A stretch of DNA of 64,000 bases. Origin: Burkholderia paludis (GTDB taxonomy: Bacteria; Pseudomonadota; Gammaproteobacteria; Burkholderiales; Burkholderiaceae). Shown piece after piece: positions 43,566-52,459 of the stretch. Position 1 is the stretch's first letter. Each line of letters begins with the position of its first letter. Location of the stretch: assembly GCF_000732615.1 (NCBI RefSeq), contig NZ_JPGL01000058.1:1-64000 (forward strand), in the 5' to 3' direction. The notes under the pieces are model-generated. The model was not told the origin of the DNA. It saw only the letters and a list, made by a program, of their open reading frames with translations, and made no database searches. The position numbers were made by a program, and so were the translations under genes.

Positions 43566-44114
43566 ATGAAAATATTCAAGCCCGGGTTCGCGCTTTGCGT
43601 CGCGATGATTGTCGCCGGAACGGCGCGCGCCGGCGATTTCTCGATCGAAAGCGTAGAACTTGCCGGCCGCGCGTTCGACGACGCACAGATATCGGACGGC
43701 TTCGGCTGCCACGGCCGGAACGTCTCGCCGTCGATACGATGGCACGATGCGCCGGAAGGCACGCAAGGCTACCTGCTGACGATGTTCGACGCCGACGCAC
43801 CGACCGGGTCGGGATTCTGGCACTGGGTCGTCGCCGACATTCCGGCGTCGGCCGGCGGCATCGAACGCGGGTCGGGCAACGACGCCGCGCGATTGCCGGC
43901 GGGCGCCGTCGCGATGAAGAACGACACCGGCCGAGCGGGCTATCTCGGCCCGTGTCCGCCGACGGGCGAGACGCATCGCTACGTCATCACGCTGACGGCG
44001 CTCAGGGCGGCGAAGCTGCCCGTCGATCGCGACGCGACGCCGGCGGTCGTCGGCTACGTCGCGCACGGCGAGGCCATCGCGAAGGCGACGATGGTAGTGC
44101 GGATGAGCCGCTAG
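43566..44114 (+). CDS. YbhB/YbcL-type Raf-kinase-inhibitor-like protein, exported
   Basis: 182 residues. Signal peptide MKIFKPGFALCVAMIVAGTARA, then the PEBP fold: GCHGRNVSPSIRWHDAPEGTQGYLLTMFDADAPTG, FWHWVVADIP, and the anion-binding YLGPCPPTGETHRYVITLTAL. The bacterial function is unknown. The stop overlaps the 3' end of the convergent gene at 44111 by 4 bp. The start is chosen for the signal peptide. Confidence 0.88.
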   Translation: MKIFKPGFALCVAMIVAGTARAGDFSIESVELAGRAFDDAQISDGFGCHGRNVSPSIRWHDAPEGTQGYLLTMFDADAPTGSGFWHWVVADIPASAGGIERGSGNDAARLPAGAVAMKNDTGRAGYLGPCPPTGETHRYVITLTALRAAKLPVDRDATPAVVGYVAHGEAIAKATMVVRMSR

Positions 44115-44479
44115 TCGCGGGTGCGCTCGTCGCGATACCCGCTCTTGCCGACGAAGATTTCCTTCAGCGCCGCGCGCAGCCTGACCGGATCGTAGTCGCC
44201 CGGCGCGAGATGAATCACGTAGCGGGTCTGGCCGTCGAGCCGCGCGGCGACGTCGGGTTCGAGTTCGACGTCGATCGTATGGTCCGTCAGGCGCACCGAC
44301 AGATCCTCGACGCGCCAGTTGAGCTGGTCGAGCACCATCACTTCGATCTGGGAATCGTCCGGAAAGCGCAACAGCGAAAAGCAATAGTTCTGCTCCGCGT
44401 CGAGGCAGTAGATGTTGGCGAAGCTGTCGTCGTCGTCGAGATCGGACGTCGCCGCGCCGACGGTGGCGTGAAGTTCCAT
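44111..44479 (-). CDS. Hypothetical protein
   Basis: 122 residues from ATG 44479. Acidic, beta-rich, with no signal peptide (MELHATVGAATSDLDDDDSF). The C-terminus YDPVRLRAALKEIFVGKSGYRD is basic. I recognise no family. It lies 32 bp downstream of hxlR on the same strand, so it is probably in the same transcript. Confidence 0.65.
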   Translation of the reverse strand: MELHATVGAATSDLDDDDSFANIYCLDAEQNYCFSLLRFPDDSQIEVMVLDQLNWRVEDLSVRLTDHTIDVELEPDVAARLDGQTRYVIHLAPGDYDPVRLRAALKEIFVGKSGYRDERTRD

Positions 44480-44511
44480 GTACGGGGTTCCTGCTTGGGG
44501 GTTGTCGGGAA

Positions 44512-44904
44512 TTACCGGCCAGCGTGGCTGGCCGTTTCGAGGGTGCGCGCGGTGTCGGGCATCGCGCCGGCATCGCACGACGCATCGGCGTCGCGCGCCT
44601 TCAGCCACAGCCCGAATTCGCGCATGACGTCGACCACGGGCCGCAGCCGGTCGCCGTCCGCGGTCAGATCGTATTCGACCCGCACCGGCACTTCCGGGTA
44701 GACGGTGCGCCGCACGAGGCCCGCGTCCTCGAGCGCGCGCAGGTCGAGCGTCAGCATCCGCTGCGAGATGCCCGGCATGTCGCGCCGCAGGTCGCTGAAG
44801 CGCCGCGGCCCGTCGAGCAGATACGACACCAGCAGCAGCCGCCAGCGGCCGCCGAGCAGGCGCATCGCTTCTTCAACGGAACATCCTGTCGCACTCGTTT
44901 TCAT
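44512..44904 (-). CDS. HxlR-family transcriptional regulator
   Basis: 130 residues. CSVEEAMRLLGGRWRLLLVSYLLDGPRRFSDL, GISQRMLTLDLRALEDAGLV and VRVEYDLTADG are the winged-helix HxlR hallmarks, including the N-terminal cysteine (Cys8) that can act as a redox/electrophile sensor. It diverges from a glutathione S-transferase gene across 136 bp holding a perfect TTTGTG-N7-CACAAA dyad, so it probably represses that gene in response to electrophiles. Confidence 0.9.
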   Translation of the reverse strand: MKTSATGCSVEEAMRLLGGRWRLLLVSYLLDGPRRFSDLRRDMPGISQRMLTLDLRALEDAGLVRRTVYPEVPVRVEYDLTADGDRLRPVVDVMREFGLWLKARDADASCDAGAMPDTARTLETASHAGR

Positions 44905-44930
44905 CGTGCTGAATCCTGATCGGTAAATTT

Positions 44931-44949
44931 TTTGTGACTACGGCACAAA
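44931..44949. promoter_or_regulatory. Candidate HxlR operator
   Basis: TTTGTG (44931-44936) and CACAAA (44944-44949) are exact inverted repeats around a 7-bp spacer, 26 bp upstream of hxlR and 91 bp upstream of the transferase. HxlR dimers bind such dyads. Confidence 0.55.
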
Positions 44950-45040
44950 CGACTGCCGTCTTCTCAGCCGTGCGCCAATGCGAGATATTAGCGTCCGCGT
45001 CGCGGCGAATCGATACACGGACAACCCACGAAGGAAATAC

Positions 45041-45673
45041 ATGAAGCTCTACCACGCTCCCGGAAGCTGTTCGCAGGCCATCTGCATCGTGCTGCGCGAA
45101 GGCGGCCTCGACGCGGAGATCGTCAAGGTCGACGCGCGCAAGCATCTCGTCGAGGACGGCCGCAACTACTACGACGTGACCGAACTGGGCTACGTGCCGC
45201 TGCTCGAACTCGACGACGGCACGCTGCTGCGCGAAGGGCCGGTGATCGCGCAGTATCTCGCGGATCGGCGGCCGGAAACCGGGCTCGCTCCCGCATACGG
45301 CACGCTCGACCGCTATCGGCTGATGGAGTGGCTGAACTTCCTCACGGCGGAAATCCACAAGGGTTTCATTCCGCTGCTCTACGCGGTGCAGGCGGGGAAG
45401 TACGTCGATCCGGCGAGAACCAAGCTCGACAGCCGCTTCGCGTGGATCGACCGTCAGCTCGCCGGCAAGACGTTCCTGACGGGCGACACGTTCACCGTCG
45501 CCGATGCGTACCTGTTCGCGCTGACGGGCTGGGGCAAGGCCGAATGGATGCGATCGGTGTACAACGCGGATATCGACCTCACCCGCCATGAACACCTGCG
45601 TGCGTGGTACGAGCGGGTGCGGGCGCGGCCGGCGGTGCAGGCCGCGCTGGCGGCGGACGGGCTGGCGGCGTAG
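45041..45673 (+). CDS. Glutathione S-transferase
   Basis: 210 residues. The N-terminal thioredoxin-like domain starts MKLYHAPGSCSQAICIVL, where Ser9/Cys10 are candidate catalytic residues of the beta-class type, and includes the glutathione-binding VPLLELDDG and REGPVIAQYLAD. The helical C-terminal domain holds FLTGDTFTVADAYLFAL. It conjugates glutathione to electrophiles in the cytoplasm. AAGGAAATAC precedes ATG 45041. The divergent hxlR and shared operator suggest induction by its own substrates. Confidence 0.92.
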   Translation: MKLYHAPGSCSQAICIVLREGGLDAEIVKVDARKHLVEDGRNYYDVTELGYVPLLELDDGTLLREGPVIAQYLADRRPETGLAPAYGTLDRYRLMEWLNFLTAEIHKGFIPLLYAVQAGKYVDPARTKLDSRFAWIDRQLAGKTFLTGDTFTVADAYLFALTGWGKAEWMRSVYNADIDLTRHEHLRAWYERVRARPAVQAALAADGLAA

Positions 45674-45781
45674 CCGGCGTCGTCACCTGGCGCGGCGCGG
45701 GCGATCGAGGCGATGGCGCATCCTTCGCGCCGGCATGCTGCGGTCGCCCCGCGTCAGCGGGATCGCGGCGGCTGGGGACGC

Positions 45782-46792
45782 TCAGCGGCTCAACGTCAGG
45801 AACAGATACCCCGCATACCCCGCGCCGTTCGCGAGCAGCGCCCAGATCGCGAGGCCGCGCGTGCGCGCATTGAAGCGCAGCCACGCGGCCGCCGCGAGCG
45901 TGACGATCACGCCGGTCAGCACTTCGGGGCGCGGCTCCCACGGCGTCAGCATGATGCCGATCGCCGGCAGCAGCGTGCCCTGGAACACCATCGCGCCGGT
46001 GATGTTGCCGAACGCGAGCGTGTCCTTCCGGCGGCGGATCCACAGCACGCTGTTGACCTTCTCCGGCAGCTCCGTCGCGATCGGCACGATGATCAGCGAC
46101 AGCAGCAGCGCCGAGATGCCGAGCGCATTCGACACGCCTTCCACGCCGTGAATGAAACCCTTCGCGCCGCCGACCAGCAGCGCGAGGCCGATGAGCAACT
46201 GCAGCGCGATGGTCGCCAGGTTGGTCGGCACGCCGAGGCGCGACAGGAACATCGTGTGCGGCGCTTCGGTGCCGTGCCCGGCATCGACGAGCCGGTTCGA
46301 CGCGCGGAACGTCATCACCACATACAGCACGTAGATACCGACCAGCATCGCGGCGAGCAGCGCGCGCACGGCCCACGCGTGATGCGGGACGAACATCGCG
46401 GCGGTGGCCAGCGAGAACGCGGCGAGAAAGTAATTCAGGTCGCGCACGAAGCCGGTCCGTTCGGGCGCGATCGTGCCGCGCAGCCCGCGCGAACGGATCA
46501 CGGCGAGCGTCATCAGGAAGGTGGTGAGCGTCGCGAGCATCAGCGGCGCGCCGAGGATCGCGCCGACGCCGATTTCCTCGTTCACGGCCCGGTTTGCCGT
46601 GCCGCCGGCCAGCGCGAGCAGCGGCACCATCGTTTCGGGCAGCGCGGTGCCGACGGCGGCGAACAGCGAACCGGTGACGCCTTCGGAAATCTTCAGGCGT
46701 TCGCCGAGGTGTTCGAGCGCATTCGTGAAGACTTCGGCGGCGATGAGGATGACGACCAGCATGAACGCCAGTTCGAGAAACATGAAGGTCAT
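45782..46792 (-). CDS. Sodium/calcium exchanger-family cation antiporter
   Basis: 336 residues with ten predicted helices in two inverted repeats. The alpha-repeat of the exchanger family shows GVTGSLFAAVGTALPETMVPLLA in the first half and LLLSLIIVPIATELPEKVNSVLW in the second, each with the conserved acidic residue. The start has GGAGG six bases upstream on the minus strand. The long leader carries a probable manganese riboswitch, which suggests the exported ion is Mn2+ rather than Ca2+. It converges on the transferase gene. Confidence 0.87.
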   Translation of the reverse strand: MTFMFLELAFMLVVILIAAEVFTNALEHLGERLKISEGVTGSLFAAVGTALPETMVPLLALAGGTANRAVNEEIGVGAILGAPLMLATLTTFLMTLAVIRSRGLRGTIAPERTGFVRDLNYFLAAFSLATAAMFVPHHAWAVRALLAAMLVGIYVLYVVMTFRASNRLVDAGHGTEAPHTMFLSRLGVPTNLATIALQLLIGLALLVGGAKGFIHGVEGVSNALGISALLLSLIIVPIATELPEKVNSVLWIRRRKDTLAFGNITGAMVFQGTLLPAIGIMLTPWEPRPEVLTGVIVTLAAAAWLRFNARTRGLAIWALLANGAGYAGYLFLTLSR

Positions 46793-46864
46793 GCGGCACC
46801 TCCGCAGGCGGCGGTGCAGGGGGAGAAGGCGGCGGGGAACATGGGGACTCCGTGGTCGGACGCT

Positions 46865-47020
46865 GACGAACCATGGCGCATCCGCCGACGTCCGACCAGG
46901 AACGACGCGATGCGCCCATGGTCTCGCCAAGCCGATCAGGCCGAACGCGCCACGGCCGCAGGCCGAGTGTGTTGACGCGTTCGCTTTCCGGGGATGGAAA
47001 GCAGGCTACTCCCCAAAGAC
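46865..47020 (-). promoter_or_regulatory. Probable yybP-ykoY (manganese) riboswitch upstream of the exchanger
   Basis: On the minus strand the leader contains GGGGAGTAG (47014-47006), then GTCAACACACTCGGCC (46976-46961) and GGCGAGACC (46928-46920), the two conserved metal-binding loop strands of this class in the right order and spacing. The last motif overlaps a long hairpin (46909-46921 with 46871-46883), giving a plausible switching stem before the start codon. Identification is by eye. Confidence 0.65.
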
Positions 47021-47411
47021 GAAGGGCAGTCTAGCCGAGCGAATCGCTTTCGACAAGCCTTCATTTCGAACGGCATTGTCGGGTCGGCGGGTATGGGGAG
47101 ATGCTGAATGACCGAGCACGCAATTACCTGGCCGATGTGTCGTGTCGGTCGTGGGGCCGACAGATTTGGGCGCAAAAGAGGCGGAAGTGCTCCTTGTCAA
47201 AGACGAGGTTGACCTGACCGCCCGGCAGAACCGTCGCTGCCGTACACGCGCATCTCGTCGGTGACGTGCTGCAACTGCCCTTTTAGGGCCGGCAGGCCAA
47301 CCATGCCGGAGCGACTGACATGGACCGACAATCTGCGACGGTATTGATGGGCGATTGGCGACCCTCTTCGTGTGATCGCGGTGCGATTTCGTCAAGGACG
47401 TTCGTGGCGGG
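47021..47411. other. Gene-poor stretch with possible decayed coding sequence
   Basis: No intact gene. Short open pieces occur in several frames, interrupted by stops (for example, MLNDRARNYLADV from 47101 ending at 47217). On the minus strand a segment reads VLPGGQVNLVFDKEHFRLFCAQI before breaking. The base composition is less GC-rich than the flanks. This may be remnant sequence at the edge of an acquired patch. Confidence 0.4.
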
Positions 47412-47870
47412 ATGCGAGACACATTCTGTCTCGAGCCTCTCGTTCGGATTACCCACGTCTATGTCTGCATCAAGGACAGCTATTCGTTCAACGACGATTC
47501 GCTTTCCAAGAGCCAATACCTCGGCCACTGGAACAGGAACGGGATGGTTCTGTCCTTTGCCGCGGCGGTCAACGATTTTTTCAAAAGCAGTCACTTGAGC
47601 GTCGGGAACTCGACTATTGAAGAATGGCGTTATCTCCCCGCGGGCGAGGAGGTCAACAAGCCGATCGACAAACGCACCAGCTTCTTTCGGAAGTTCCTGG
47701 CGAAGGATGTCTACCGGCCAGTTCATGACAAGACGTACTGCGACTGGAGGTCGGCGCACAATCGTGGTGGCGACTTCATGGTCTACAGTCGCCCCAAACG
47801 CATCAAGCTGGACAAACCGATCATTCTGAAATTCGATACCGGTTGCAGAACCGTCCCGGCCGAGCAATGA
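47412..47870 (+). CDS. DUF6402-like protein, probably the C-terminal part of a longer ancestor
   Basis: 152 residues. The frame is open only from 47376 and ATG 47412 is the sole start, with a weak ribosome site. The sequence has ITHVYVCIKDSYSFND, QYLGHWNRNGMV, then YCDWRSAHNRGGDFMVYS, which I associate with DUF6402 proteins encoded near type VI secretion/PAAR genes; the family name is from memory. Full-length members are longer, so this may be truncated at the 5' end. Codon use is less GC-rich than its neighbours, suggesting acquisition. The next gene overlaps its stop by 4 bp. Confidence 0.55.
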   Translation: MRDTFCLEPLVRITHVYVCIKDSYSFNDDSLSKSQYLGHWNRNGMVLSFAAAVNDFFKSSHLSVGNSTIEEWRYLPAGEEVNKPIDKRTSFFRKFLAKDVYRPVHDKTYCDWRSAHNRGGDFMVYSRPKRIKLDKPIILKFDTGCRTVPAEQ

Positions 47871-48172
47871 AGGCGACCGCCGTGATTCTCAAAGCGGTCT
47901 CGACCGTTGTCGTCACATGCCTGGTTGTCGCCATTGCGTGGATGTTCCTGCCAGCGGACGCCACGAACGCGATCGCGCTTTTCTCGCTCAAGAATGCGAA
48001 GAGCACGATCTTCGCCATCACGTCGATCATCTTCGTGCTCTGCGTCTACCGGCTTGTTGGAAATATCGGCCATTTCAGCAGAACGATGCCCGCGGGACTG
48101 ACGATCGTCACGCTGGGCTTCCTGGCATGCTTCTATCTCGTCAGCCTTCGCGGGATCACGATCCGGTGCTGA
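47867..48172 (+). CDS. Small membrane protein, unknown
   Basis: 101 residues with three hydrophobic helices (about residues 8-28, 46-66 and 76-94). The ATG overlaps the previous stop in ATGA, so the two are translationally coupled. No family is recognised. A membrane partner, often an immunity-type protein, encoded behind a DUF6402-like gene is a possible reading but not shown. Confidence 0.6.
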   Translation: MKATAVILKAVSTVVVTCLVVAIAWMFLPADATNAIALFSLKNAKSTIFAITSIIFVLCVYRLVGNIGHFSRTMPAGLTIVTLGFLACFYLVSLRGITIRC

Positions 48173-48921
48173 TCGACATCGCGATGCCGGGCGGCTGGCG
48201 CTGGTAACGGCGTGAACGCGGGCGAGGGGCGGTCGCGCGGCACGCCGCCCTTCGCTCCTCGCCTCGCCGGGCAAAGTCCGTGGGAATCCGGGTAAATAAT
48301 TCCGCCGAAATCATTTCGAATTGGCGTAATCGGTATTTTATGGGCGATGCGATCCGGGCTGTTGTTGCGATTGAAGAATGGCCGGATTGAATCGAATAGC
48401 TGAATGAATGACTATGCGCGCCTTCGTGCTGCATTAATCGATGGAAGATAATTAAAATGAAAGAAAAATCCTGTCGATCTGAAGGCTTTCGGCGTGCCGC
48501 GTCAAGGCAGTAAAGGCCGCCTGGCGGTGCGAAAAAAGTAAGGTATTCGGCGCAGCATTGCGAATGAGGCGCCCGAATCGCGAATAATCCGCCTTTCTTT
48601 CAATTGCCAGACACTGCCGGCCGTTAGCATCATTGCGGGATTTTTAATATCCGAATGATCTTTGACAACGCAGCGCAGCACCGCCTATTTTGATGTTGTT
48701 GTAAATTTTGGTTATATAAAAGTTGTTCAAACTGCAGGGGGCGCGTCCGAGCACCATTCTCGCCAGCAGTTTGCTGTGTCTGTATCAAGTTCAGTCTCCG
48801 AGAAGTCCCATCCCCAACCGCCGACTGCCGACCGTGCAACGCGAGTGGCGGGTCGGCCTGCGCGTGTCGCAGGCGTTGGCGGCCTTTGTGAAGTGGTATC
48901 CGAACCAGCACAAGGATAGAG
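48173..48921. other. 749-bp AT-richer intergenic region
   Basis: No supported gene; short open frames lack coding character. From 48290 to 48725 the composition is clearly more AT-rich than anywhere else in the window. Together with the preceding two genes it forms a low-GC patch of about 1.6 kb. A promoter-like pair lies at 48662-48691. Confidence 0.55.
48662..48691 (+). promoter_or_regulatory. Candidate sigma-70 promoter of the S10 peptidase gene
   Basis: TTGACA (48662-48667) and TATTTT (48686-48691) with an 18-bp spacer, about 230 bp upstream of the start codon. A second TATATAAA lies at 48713-48720. Confidence 0.4.
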
Positions 48922-50766
48922 ATGAAACCAGACAGGAGCAGTACCGGCAGCCGCCGTGGTCGTCACGGCCGGTGGGCCGGGCTAGGTGCATTGACCGTCA
49001 TGACACTGGCGCTCGCGGCATGCGGCGGCGACGATTCGTCGTCCGTCGGCGCGTCGAGCCTCGCGCAGGCCACCGCGAGCCAGCAGGCCAGTGCGCAAGC
49101 GGCCGGCAACCAGACGCCGGCCAACCAGCCTTACGTCGACCCGGTCGCGTATTCGATGAATGCGACCGACGGCCTGGCCGCCGCGCAGGTGTCCGAAAAA
49201 GCGGCGGTCATGCATTACCAGTGGAAAAACGGCGGCACGACCGTCAACTACACGACGACCACCGGCCACCTGACCGCGCAGGACGCGAACGGCAACGCGG
49301 AAGCGTCGATGTCGTATGTCGCGTACACCGCGCCGAGCAAGAACGGCAAGCCGCGCCCCGTCACGTTCGTCTATAACGGCGGCCCCGGCTCGTCGTCGAT
49401 CTGGCTGCGTCTCGGCTCGTTCGCGCCGACGCGCGTGGCCACGCCCGATCCGCTGTTCGGCAACAACTGGCCGAACTATCCGATCGTCGACAACGCCGAC
49501 AGCCTGATCGACACCACCGACCTCGTGTTCATCGACCCGCCCGGAACCGGGCTGTCGGAAGCCGTGTTGCCGAACACCAACCAGAAATACTGGGGTTCCG
49601 ACGCGGACGTGAACATCATGCGCGATTTCATCCAGCGCTACCTGAACGTGAACAGCCGCAGCACGTCGCCGATCTATCTGTACGGCGAATCGTACGGCAC
49701 GCCTCGTACCGACATGCTCGCGCTCGCGCTCGAATCCGCCGGCGTGCACCTGACGGGCATCGTGCTGCAGTCGGCGATCCTGAACTACTTCGCGGATGCG
49801 ACGGAAGCGGTGGCGATCACGCAGTCGACGGAAGGGCTGCTGCTCGATACCGATACCGTGGCGGGCTACCTGCCCGGCTACGCGGCGGTCGCGGCGTACT
49901 TCAACCAGGTGTCGCCGGCCCCGGTGAACCAGGGACTGTACGCACTGCAGACGGAACTGTTCACGACGCTGATCTACAGCCAGCTGCAGAAGTACTCGCA
50001 GTCGTGGGTGTTGAGCCAGCTCGGCATTCCGGATGCGCTCGGCACGCCGGTGTTCCCGAGCAATGCGACGCTCAGGCTGTGGTCGATCCCGTCGAGCCTC
50101 ACGCAACAGGCGCTGAGCGGCTACTTCAACGCGAACCCGTTCGGCACGAGCCTCCTGCCCGGCACGACGATCGGCCGGTATGACGGACGCGTGTCGCTGC
50201 CGAACTCCGATCCGCGCCTGCAGAGCGACGGCGATCCGTCCGACATCCTGATTTCGCAGCCGTTCACGAACGCGCTCGCGACGCAGATGCCGGATTACCT
50301 CGGCTACACCGCGCCGAATGCGACGTACCTGCCGCTGAACGACAACATCATCGGCGTCTGGGACTTCACGCACGACGGCCAGCCGATGCCCGACACGATC
50401 CCCGATCTGCTCGGCGCGCTGCAGCTCAACCCGCAGCTTCGCGTGCTCTCGGAGAACGGCTTCCACGATCTCGCGACGCCGTTCTTCAACACCGAGAAGC
50501 AACTCGCGCGGCTGCAGACGGTGACGGGCCTGAATCCGAAGCTGCAGGTGAACTTCTTCCAGGGCGGCCACATGATCTACCTGGACGACGTCGCCCGGCC
50601 GCAGATGAAGCGGGACCTGAGGACGTTCTATCACGGCAAGCGGATTCCGACGGCGCTGACGCTGCACACGCTGCCGCCGCCGTGGCCGGACGAGAACCCG
50701 GCCAGCGTGCCGACCGGCAGCATCCCGGGCGCGACGGCCGCGACGACGCTGGCGGCGGCGCCCTGA
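48922..50766 (+). CDS. S10-family serine carboxypeptidase-like lipoprotein
   Basis: 614 residues. Signal with lipobox ALAAC (Cys34) after a twin-arginine-poor basic start, so the protein is anchored in the envelope. The oxyanion region is VTFVYNGGPGSSSIW, the nucleophile is Ser257 in YGESYGT, and the Asp and His are in ENGFHDLATPF and QGGHMIYLDD, giving a complete S10 triad. Such bacterial enzymes release C-terminal residues under acidic conditions. It is followed after 43 bp by the EF-hand-like protein. Confidence 0.9.
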   Translation: MKPDRSSTGSRRGRHGRWAGLGALTVMTLALAACGGDDSSSVGASSLAQATASQQASAQAAGNQTPANQPYVDPVAYSMNATDGLAAAQVSEKAAVMHYQWKNGGTTVNYTTTTGHLTAQDANGNAEASMSYVAYTAPSKNGKPRPVTFVYNGGPGSSSIWLRLGSFAPTRVATPDPLFGNNWPNYPIVDNADSLIDTTDLVFIDPPGTGLSEAVLPNTNQKYWGSDADVNIMRDFIQRYLNVNSRSTSPIYLYGESYGTPRTDMLALALESAGVHLTGIVLQSAILNYFADATEAVAITQSTEGLLLDTDTVAGYLPGYAAVAAYFNQVSPAPVNQGLYALQTELFTTLIYSQLQKYSQSWVLSQLGIPDALGTPVFPSNATLRLWSIPSSLTQQALSGYFNANPFGTSLLPGTTIGRYDGRVSLPNSDPRLQSDGDPSDILISQPFTNALATQMPDYLGYTAPNATYLPLNDNIIGVWDFTHDGQPMPDTIPDLLGALQLNPQLRVLSENGFHDLATPFFNTEKQLARLQTVTGLNPKLQVNFFQGGHMIYLDDVARPQMKRDLRTFYHGKRIPTALTLHTLPPPWPDENPASVPTGSIPGATAATTLAAAP

Positions 50767-50809
50767 GCGACGGACTCCTTGTCAGAGGAACCCTCAATTC
50801 ATCCATTGA

Positions 50810-51241
50810 ATGCGAGTGATCATGTCCCTAATCAATTTGATGCGGCGTATGTCTCCGTTGATCGTCCTCGGTGCCGTGATGAGCAGTGCCCATGCGTTGC
50901 CGCCGCAGGCGGTGGCGCCGGTGAAGCTGCCGCACGGCGGGCGCGGTGTCGACGGTCCGTTCTTTCCCGCCACGCGGGTGGCGCCGGTGCTGCCGTCGAC
51001 CGGCTCGACGCTGCAGCAGCAGGCCCAGCAGCGCGTCGACGCACGGCTCGGCGCCAATACGGTGCTGAGCAACGGCGCGGCGGTGACGAAGGCACAGGCG
51101 CAGAGCAGCGGGCTCGGGTTCGTGTCGAAACACTTCGACGAGATCGACTCGAAGCACACGGGCCGCGTGACGCTGAGCGACGTGCGGCAGTTCATCCAGC
51201 AGCGGCAGGTGCAGGCGCAGCAGGAACAGCAGGACGAGTGA
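50810..51241 (+). CDS. Exported protein with a single degenerate EF-hand
   Basis: 143 residues. Signal peptide with start at ATG 50810 or 50822 (MSLINLMRRMSPLIVLGAVMSSAHA). A Pro/Gly-rich middle precedes FDEIDSKHTGRVTLSDVRQFI, which has the EF-hand spacing with Gly6 and Val8 but lysine at position 3 and threonine at 5, so calcium binding is doubtful. The tail is Gln-rich (QQRQVQAQQEQQDE). It lies 43 bp after the S10 gene and is probably co-transcribed. Confidence 0.7.
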   Translation: MRVIMSLINLMRRMSPLIVLGAVMSSAHALPPQAVAPVKLPHGGRGVDGPFFPATRVAPVLPSTGSTLQQQAQQRVDARLGANTVLSNGAAVTKAQAQSSGLGFVSKHFDEIDSKHTGRVTLSDVRQFIQQRQVQAQQEQQDE

Positions 51242-51426
51242 CGTAACGGTGTAGCGGCATGACGGCCGGCCGCCGGCGCGACGATGTGCGCCGGCGGCCG
51301 CCGTCCGATTCATTTCTACCGATCTCCACGCGGCCAACGCGTGTCGGCGCCGGGCGCATTCGGCCCGGTAGCCCGATGCGAACCTTTCCCCGCAGCTTCT
51401 TCGCGCGCCGTGCCGTTGCGGACGGC

Positions 51427-52437
51427 TTACGCTGCCGGCTGCCCGTGGCGTCGCGCGCCGAAGCGTGCGCGATAGTCGCGCGGCGTTACGCCCACCTGCT
51501 TCGCGAACGCGCGCTGCAGCGCGTCGACACTGCCGAATCCCGACCGCTCGGCGATTCGTTCGAGCGGCCAGTCGGCTCGTTCGAGCAGCGCCTTCGCGCG
51601 CTCGACCCGCGCCGCCAGGACGAATTGCGCGGGCGATCGCCCGGTTTCCCTGAGGAAGTTGCGCGCAAACGACCGCTCGCTCATGTGCATGCGCGCGGCC
51701 AGCGCGGCGACGCCGAGATCGCCGGTCGGATCGTCGGCGATCTCGGCGAGCAGCGTGCGCATGCGCGGCGTTGCGCCGGCCAGGGTGCCGAGTCCGACGC
51801 TGAACTGCGCCTGCCCACCGGGGCGATGCATGAAAAGGACGAGTTCGCGCGCGACGGCGACGGCGGTCGGCGTGCCGCAGTCCGCCTCGACGAGCGCGAG
51901 GCACAGGTCGATGCCGGCCGTCACGCCGGCCGAGGTATGAAAGGGCGGATCGCTGACGTAGATCGCGTCGGGCTCGACGCGAATCGCGGGGCGCAGCGCC
52001 TGCAGCGTCGCACACTGGTTCCAGTGCGTGGTCGCGCGCCGGCCGTCCAGCCAGCCGCCCGCGGCGAGCACGAACGCGCCGGTGCAGATGCTCGCGATGC
52101 GCCGCGTGTCGGCGACGCGCGCCCGCAGCCACGGCAGCACGCCCGCGTCGGACGCCGCGTGCCGCAGCGCCGCTTCGCTGCCGCCGGCGACGACGATCGT
52201 GTCGAGCCGCGCGGGCAGCGCCGCGAGCGCGGTCGGGCCCGCGAGCCGCAGGCCGGCATGCGTGACGAGGTCGCCTCCGTCCTGCGACGCGAGCGTCAGC
52301 CGGTACGGCGTCGCATGATCCGGCAGGTAACGGTTCGCGACCGCGAACACTTCCATCGGGCCGGTGATGTCGAGCGACTGGACGCCTTCGAAGCCGACGA
52401 TCACGACGTCGCGTACCGGTTGCGGGGGCTGGGGCAT
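51427..52437 (-). CDS. GlxA-type AraC-family regulator (DJ-1/PfpI sensor plus AraC HTH)
   Basis: 336 residues from ATG 52437. The N-terminal PfpI-like domain (VVIVGFEGVQSLDITGPMEVF, ASICTGAFVLAAGGWLDG) covers residues 8-190. The C-terminal AraC HTH (residues 230-325) has HMSERSFARNFLRETGRSPAQFV and ERSGFGSVDALQRAF. The divergent neighbour is an exported protein of the same PfpI superfamily, a common GlxA arrangement. A direct repeat in the shared interval is its likely operator. Confidence 0.9.
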   Translation of the reverse strand: MPQPPQPVRDVVIVGFEGVQSLDITGPMEVFAVANRYLPDHATPYRLTLASQDGGDLVTHAGLRLAGPTALAALPARLDTIVVAGGSEAALRHAASDAGVLPWLRARVADTRRIASICTGAFVLAAGGWLDGRRATTHWNQCATLQALRPAIRVEPDAIYVSDPPFHTSAGVTAGIDLCLALVEADCGTPTAVAVARELVLFMHRPGGQAQFSVGLGTLAGATPRMRTLLAEIADDPTGDLGVAALAARMHMSERSFARNFLRETGRSPAQFVLAARVERAKALLERADWPLERIAERSGFGSVDALQRAFAKQVGVTPRDYRARFGARRHGQPAA

Positions 52438-52459
52438 GGCGGGAAGTGCGGTGGAGTTG

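Noticed and set aside
48662..48919. An 85-residue frame upstream of the S10 gene
   Set aside because: It begins inside a promoter-like AT-rich region, has no ribosome site and ends against the S10 ribosome-binding region.
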